A DNA stretch of 64,000 bases from Apricaphanius iberus (taxonomy: Eukaryota; Chordata; Actinopteri; Cyprinodontiformes; Aphaniidae): NCBI GenBank assembly GCA_028564705.1, contig JAPXFQ010002912.1, forward strand, positions 1 through 64,000, in the 5' to 3' direction. Under the pieces are notes generated by a model. The model saw only the letters and a list, made by a program, of their open reading frames with translations. It had not been told where the DNA came from and ran no database searches. This document shows, piece after piece, positions 58,276 to 64,000 of the stretch. How positions within the stretch are numbered: the first letter of the stretch is position 1; each line of letters opens with the position of its first letter. The position numbers and the translations under genes were made by a program.

Positions 58276-59769
58276 GACCACTCTTCAAGAAGCACTTATT
58301 TGAGGTCAGACTCTGATGCGGGACCAGAAGGTCTGGCTAGTACTCTCTGCTCTAATTTAATGTACAGTCATGTTGCTACAAGAAGCGTCCATCTCCAAAC
58401 TGTTCCAACACTGTCTTATAACCGAGCCCATCCTTGAAAACAACAGCCCAACACCATAAATCCTTCCTCCTGAAACACTTTCAGAACTTGCTAAAACTTT
58501 TGATTTTAAAATCTTTCCTCCACTAAACCTTAGTCTACTCACTGCTCTTGTCCTATTAGCTACTGAACCAAAACTCCCTGATTGGTATTATAGGGGTTGG
58601 ATACAGCTGTTTGACCATTACAACCAAATAATTTTAAGCTCTATGCTAAATGGACCTATTTTACTGGTGGCATCCTATCATGGTACCACAGTGGAACCCA
58701 TGGAGTTTATGGGAGTGACCTGTTCTGTTTCAGATGTTTGCAGAAGCCGTCTGCATCCGTTGTTGCTGGACTTTATTCCCTCGAACAGATTGATATTGAG
58801 GGCTGAGGACATAATATTTATTGTATATACACCTTTAAAGAAGATCATTTGCATGGAGAATGTGAATAATTTAGGCACGGCAGACTGAGCCGATCTGGTT
58901 TATTCTGATGTGTAACTGGTTGTTTCGTCCTCAGATCAGTGGATCTTCAACATCTCTGCAGATCAACTTCTTCAGTAATCCTAATTCACAACACACACAA
59001 AGTAACAAAAAAACAAAGCGATAAGTGAAAGAAAATATATCAGCAGACAGGAAGATAGACGTACATTTAGACAGTTCAGCTCCACGGCTGTTTTCTGCCT
59101 TCTCTCCCTCTTCTTGTTTTTCCTGTCACTCGACCGACGCTCCCATTACTCACTGTGGGAATGTGATGTTTAAATTGCTGTATATTTTCCCCTTGGCAAC
59201 ACCGATCCTTCACGGCTGTGATTTACAGCCCAGCCACGTACTTCACACAGTGAAGCTCATGCTGGTGAAACACTCTCATAGAGTCCTATAGAAAAGAAGG
59301 TTCAGGGTGTGAAGAGTTGATAGATCACCTAAAAAGAAAAGTGGACTGGATCGAAAGGAGAGGTGTGTGGCTCCTCTGCGGTACCAGTCTGGAAGCCATT
59401 GCCTCCACCTTGAAGAAGCTTTAAATGATTGCAACATGGTTCTGTAGTGCAGTTCTGTAGTACTCGTTACATGTAGAGAGTTTTCTGAGGTCCTGAAGCG
59501 TTTTTCTCTTCACCTGAACCTTTAGGCTTGAAGTTCCCTGTAATCTGGAGAGTACTGTAGTTTCAGCTGATAAGTTGTTCCCTGCATGTCAAGCCAATTT
59601 GATGCAAGGCACATGGCTCCTAATATGTAACTGTGTGGTTGTGCGTGTGCCGCTGAAAAGGAATAAAGTGGATGCCATAACTCAGACCCCTTTAGGTTTG
59701 GAACATGACTAAAAAAAAACTGTAGATGCACTACTGGAAGGGGTGCAGTTTGTAAAGTTACACCATCAA
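58276..59769. other. no gene recognised
   Basis: Unassigned. Opposing frames at 58643-58888 show no domain. Confidence 0.4.
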
Positions 59770-59995
59770 ATATTTAGCGACTGAACTTGGTAGCTACATA
59801 TTCAGCTTACAACAGAATATCACCTCAAAGCTAAATATTTGGTTTTTAAACTAAATATTTAGCTTCAAAAATTAGTTTTAGCAAGCTAGCTAAACTTGCA
59901 AGCTAATTCTTTTGTTGCAAGCTAAATATTTAGCTAGCAAGCTAAACTGGCTACCTATCTTTGCACTAAATATTATATATTTAGCTAATATACAA
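59770..59995. repeat. cluster of AGCTAAATATTTAGCT-type palindromes
   Basis: At least six copies or half-copies of GCTAAATATTTAGC, together with GCAAGCTA and TAGCTAGC blocks, over about 220 bases. It can fold on itself extensively. Confidence 0.75.
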
Positions 59996-60373
59996 ATTCA
60001 CATGAAGTGGATGAATAATATATAAGCTAGGACTTGCAAACCTCAATATGAACTGCTCCTGCTGCTGGTGCAGTCACCGTTGCTGTTAATCCATTGGTAA
60101 ATGTCTGTAATGACTTTAAAAAATCTCATTCTACATTAAAACTCATTTAACGCTTTAGGCGCAAATTTGCAACAAACAACATTGAGGAATTAATCAACAG
60201 CTAGTGAATATGGTTAGACATCTATAACTTCCATCCAAGCAACATTTGTGGGTGTGTTGGAAGGTTTTGGAGTAAATAGAGATTGAAAACCGCCCACCGG
60301 TCGTGGAGATGGGAGAGTAGTAGTTGCAGTAGGAGCATAGCAAGAGCGAGTTTAAACTAAGTTAAAACTTAGA
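59996..60373. other. no gene recognised
   Basis: Unassigned. It may include the 5' part of the piggyBac-like relic that follows. Confidence 0.35.
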
Positions 60374-60955
60374 ATGCCAAGAGGTCTCATCACTGCTTGT
60401 GAAGCACTTCTTCAAGTAATGCCTGACTTAGATTCTGCATAGGAATATTGCCCTTTTGATCAAGATATTCATCAGTCATCAATTGAGAAAGAAAGCGATG
60501 TTTCTTCTGTGTGCATCCATGGTGAGTCACGTTCGCCATGACAGTGAACAATCGGGGGGTCAGCGGCACTTGTAAAAACACAGCTAATGGTGACAGAGGT
60601 AGAGGCAATGTGGAAAACCATGGAAATCATAACAGACGTGGGGAAACAATACACTGTTCATAATGGAGAAGGCAGCAGTGGTGTTAACGTTCCCGCCCAA
60701 GCGGCGATGATGGCTGGGTTTTCTTGAAATGAGGAACACATCACAAGTGGATCAAACATTTTAATGAGCAAACTCGATATTATGAACACAAGAATATGTC
60801 AAATTCTGAGCCCATTGATTTCCTGTCTGTTCTGTTCGATCGTGAATTCTGGAGCCTCATCCCAAATGAAACAAACAGATATGTCCAACAACTTTTAGAT
60901 CAAAATTCTGTTAATTCAAAAGCTATGCAAACAAATAAGGGCACCGAATGACAAC
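60374..60955 (+). pseudogene. piggyBac-like transposase remnant
   Basis: The ATG at 60374 starts MPRGLITACEALLQVMPDLD and soon meets TAG. The same frame goes on with an acidic/Ser-rich stretch (EKESDVSSVC). Further on a frame reads WIKHFNEQTRYYEH, PIDFLSVLFDREFW and LIPNETNRYVQQLL. These resemble the piggyBac core start (P-x-DFF-x-LFF-x-x-E-x-x-x-x-I-x-x-ETNRYA). The coding region is lost after this. The DDD catalytic part is absent and no TTAA ends were found. Confidence 0.65.
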
Positions 60956-61566
60956 ATCGTAATATGGAACATACATGAATCCACTCCCATCACAAACCTT
61001 GGGTCATGCAGAAATTTTTATTATTTAGACTATGCCTCTGTCAACACCTATATTAAGGTACAACATTTTGAAATGGTGATATAAAAATGTTATATTTTAC
61101 TGACAATCTGACCCAATTCTCCCCTTTAGACAATCGCAAGGATGGCTCATTATCATGATGACTCTAAAGATAATCCTAGCAGGTATTCCTGTTGTGTGTG
61201 GTGTGTTCAGAGCACTCTGCTCTCCTCAGAGGCACATCCGGACCACTTCGATCACAAATCTGAAATATTAAATTTTTTATTATTTTAGCCCGACGTTGCA
61301 GCATGTGTGACGTATAACAAGGACAAACAAGCATGTAGCCTGTGGAATCTGACGTGTAGCCTATCAGAAAGCGAGATGACAGGCGGCGTTATGCAGTGGA
61401 AGCATATGCTTGCCTTCCTCATCGTCCGCCATGTTTATTTACGCCAAAGTCACGTTTGATCTCATTAAGTTCTGTGAGATTTCCTGTCTGATCTGGGAAC
61501 GTTCATGTGTTCTAACAGTTTTAGCCGTGGTTTTGGTTTGGAAATCATACACTTTAAAAGAAGAAA
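60956..61566. other. no gene recognised
   Basis: Possibly the decayed rest of the piggyBac-like element. No recognisable frame. Confidence 0.4.
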
Positions 61567-61910
61567 AGTTGACTGAACTCAAAAAAAGTAAGGTAACCAG
61601 CTGCAAAACTTTTTAAAGTAAACTCAGTTAATGTGTTTACATTGTGTGAACCTAAATAAAGACTGTAAATCCAAGCAGAATCATAAATTAAGCAAACTGT
61701 GGATAGTTAGTAGAGTCTACTCGTGTCTTGGAACTGATACAACTTATGTTGATAAGTTGAAACTATATACTTGATAAAGTTGAGCCAACTTGTTTACACA
61801 AATTGGCTCAACTTAACTGTATGAATAAGTCTAAAAATTAACTCAGCACATGACTGTAGTTAAGTTGACTCAGGAAGCTGGTTGCCTTACTTTTTTAAGT
61901 TTGCTCAACT
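61567..61910. mobile_element. palindromic MITE, 344 bp
   Basis: The left end GTTGACTGAACTCAAAAAAA then GTAAGGTAACCAGCT, and, from the right end, GTTGAGCAAACTTAAAAAAG then TAAGGCAACCAGCT, are long imperfect inverted repeats. A fragment of the same family is at 63346-63382. Confidence 0.8.
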
Positions 61911-61984
61911 ACACATTTTTCATACCGACTAACTGTGATATGGTAGATTGATTATGCGTTGATATGGTTGGCAAATTGGAGTTA

Positions 61985-62075
61985 AGTGTATAACAGACAG
62001 GCAGAAACTGGATTTGACCTATGACCCTCTGATTACAAGCCAACTACTCTACCCATCAAGCCACAGTCACCCATA
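61985..62075 (-). mobile_element. tRNA-derived SINE fragment
   Basis: The minus strand has TGGCTTGATGGGTAGAGTAG (A box), CTTGTAATCAGAGG (anticodon-loop-like) and GGTCATAGGTCAAATCC (B box), then CTGCCTGTCTGTTATACACT. It matches a common fish tRNA-derived SINE head but lacks a tRNA's acceptor stem. Confidence 0.8.
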
Positions 62076-62091
62076 GATCTTTAATGGTAAC

Positions 62092-62758
62092 TTAAAGGAG
62101 GGATATGGAACATGATCACAACATGCTCAGCAACATCTAGTTTATCTAGGTTGTAGTTCAACAATAAAAACATAATTACAGCTGTTGGGTTGCCCAGTGA
62201 CCAACTTCAACTGTGTCCAGTGAGGAATGTATCCTAAAGTAGTATAATTTAAAGCTAACGTTAGCCAAGTTAGCAAGTGAGTTAGCTTACCAATCCGGAG
62301 GAAATCGCCTTTTCTGCATGTGTTTGATGCCGTGGAAATGTTTTATCTAGATCCATCTACTGTAGGCTTCACCTAAAACTTCTCTAGTTTCTGTTCTTCT
62401 GCGGTCACTCCTTTCCTGAGACGGCTAATGTTATCTCCGGGGCTTTGAAGCAGCTGCTTGACTTGCTGTGTGTCCGCCATTTCTCCCAGTGGCAGCTGAG
62501 CTGTGCCGACCATATAGTTGGATCATAGAGACTGTATCTGTCAACCCCCAACCCGCGGCCGCTACTGGCTGGTAGATGTAATAATGTTGTCATGCCCGTT
62601 AAAATTCACATATTTTCATTAAAACACATTTTTTAAAGGAAATTTTAAAGTTTTTTAGGAAAAGTACTTTCATTCTGTACCCATGTAAAAGCCCAGTGAA
62701 TGTATTATTCTTTTTTAAATGTAGATGTTTATGAAAATGTTCCATATACAACCTTTAA
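62092..62758. mobile_element. TTAA-target MITE
   Basis: TTAA (62092-62095) then AGGAGGGATATGGAACAT, and ATGTTCCATATACAACCT then TTAA (62755-62758). The ends are inverted repeats over about 18 bases with three mismatches. 659 bp, no transposase; the interior is partly GC-rich (GCGGCCGC at 62552-62560). Confidence 0.85.
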
Positions 62759-63345
62759 CTGTTCATGGAGATTGCACGCTTTAATCGTGTTAATATCAAA
62801 AATCTTGGCCGGTCCTGAAAGTGTTTAAGGAGTGGGCCAACTGTCCTATTTTATTTTTTTTGGGGGGGGAATCAAAATATGGATCACAAATGCTTTGCGG
62901 GTGGTGTGAGTTGGAAAGTAGTCAATCTGGCAGCGGCATTTATTTGCCTTGGCACTCACTGGCTGTAACCAATGTGGTAGTATTAAGACTGTTCCCCATG
63001 TGCATAATAATGCATAATAAATTATAATTGGTGTTTTAACTATTAAAATATTCAGTTAGCATTTGTAGAGGGGCTCTTAAGTAGTTATTGCACTTGTTTT
63101 AGTAGTTCATGGACAGGAATACCGGGGGTTCTACAGTACTAGAAGAACTAGGACTCATTCTATAAAGTGCTGTTAGACTTACCTTTGTAAGGTTTTACAT
63201 GTCTTAGTTTTATGCAAACCCCTAAAAATGACTAAAGGTTCTGATTTTACAGAGGATAATGACTCACATCATTGTGACAAGTTTTATTGATCTGAGGAAG
63301 AATCATTACGAGGAGCTTATCAAGCCAAGAGTCAATTATTTACTT
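62759..63345. other. no gene recognised
   Basis: AT-rich unassigned sequence with a G8 run at 62862. Confidence 0.4.
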
Positions 63346-63382
63346 TTTTAAGTTCAGTCAACTCTTCTTTTTTTCAGTGTAC
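63346..63382 (-). mobile_element. end fragment of the palindromic MITE family
   Basis: The reverse complement reads ACACTGAAAAAAAGAAGAG then TTGACTGAACTTAAAAAAGT, the terminus of the element family seen at 61567-61910, here with an outer CACTGAAAAAAA. Confidence 0.75.
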
Positions 63383-64000
63383 AACCATTTTAAAATATTG
63401 CAGTGTGAACCAGGACTTTAGAAACTCAGACCTTCACAGAACAGTTCGTCTCTCTGGATTTTATTTGGGGATATCAGAGAAGAGGGGCTGGATATAAATG
63501 CACTTTGTGTTGGTCCATAAGGTGAAATCCTGGTGAAACATGTTGCAGTTTAAGGTTTCAACTAGATAAATCCTACTTCCAGTGGACATAACAGGCTCCT
63601 CTCCTGGTTCGTTTGTGTATCTTGCTTTAAAATGTTTTCTTCTGCTTCCCTCCATGTAGGAGAACAGACTGAATGAAGCACATTTCACTCACTATAATTG
63701 TCTTCGTTATAACTGCACTGGTAAAGAAAAGGAGCTTCCTTATTTCCCTGCTGACGCCATATTTGAATCTAAAACTCTACTATGAGTCTGGACCCAAACA
63801 TGCTTTCACCGTCTATCTTGAAAGGTAAAGGGTGTTGGAGGGGAGGAGAAGGAAATAAAGAAGTGTTTTCTTACCTCCAGAAAGACATTAAAAATTAAAG
63901 AACAGAGACAGACGCACCAATCATCCTGACACACCTGTTTTACTTCCTGTCTGTCTGGAACAAAGAAATAAAAACAACTGGGTTTAATGTTGAAGGCTGC
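63383..64000. other. no gene recognised
   Basis: Unassigned to the window end. The minus-strand 75-aa frame at 63688-63461 shows no domain. Confidence 0.4.

Noticed and set aside
57915..58277. 120-aa Ser/Leu/Ile ORF that looks like a membrane protein
   Set aside because: Translation of a TCTCTCATCCA tandem repeat.
61985..62075. Functional tRNA gene
   Set aside because: A and B boxes are present but the acceptor stem does not pair and the sequence runs into a SINE body.

Overview
The window reads as nuclear DNA of a ray-finned (teleost) fish. It is AT-rich, has GT-AG introns and microsatellites, and carries a repeat set typical of fish: L2/Rex1-type and RTE-type LINEs, tRNA-derived SINEs, Tc1/mariner, hAT, PIF/Harbinger and TTAA-target elements. 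The only host gene I can name is the 3' end of trhde (thyrotropin-releasing-hormone-degrading ectoenzyme, an M1 metallopeptidase) on the + strand. Its last three coding exons are at 8299-8439, 8532-8613 and 12024-12176. Earlier exons must lie to the left, so 1-8298 is intron. After about 13 kb the window looks intergenic.

Region by region. 1-8.3 kb: trhde intron with a doubtful minus-strand ORF at 200-622, a C-rich tract with a 112-bp repeat, two broken LINEs and a hAT element with a target duplication. 8.3-12.2 kb: the trhde exons, with an RTE LINE fragment in the last intron. 12.2-41 kb: mostly sequence I cannot assign, with scattered relics (hAT, Tc1-like, SINE), a perfect 17-bp hairpin, a duplicated 250-290 bp segment, microsatellites and a short 28S-rRNA-like fragment. 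41-46.2 kb: a hAT element inside a foldback repeat. Beside it is a 3.2-kb cassette holding a large DDE-transposase-like gene (minus strand) broken by a single frameshift and bounded by perfect 39-bp direct repeats.

46.8-53.6 kb is a stack of nested insertions whose order can be read from target duplications. A Tc1 relic is split by a LINE fragment. That LINE fragment is split by a hAT MITE and, separately, by a TTAA-target MITE. The TTAA MITE holds a PIF/Harbinger element (SANT/Myb gene plus HARBI1-like pseudogene). The Harbinger holds a 2.8-kb LINE with an intact reverse-transcriptase ORF. The LINE's 3' UTR holds about 370 bp of 28S rDNA. 53.6-64 kb: further LINE, Tc1, piggyBac, SINE and MITE remnants and no recognisable host gene.

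The two most unusual objects are the 39-bp-flanked DDE-like cassette and the 28S-bearing LINE. No genes here form an operon or pathway. The functional content is the C-terminal domain of TRHDE plus mobile-element genes, nearly all broken.
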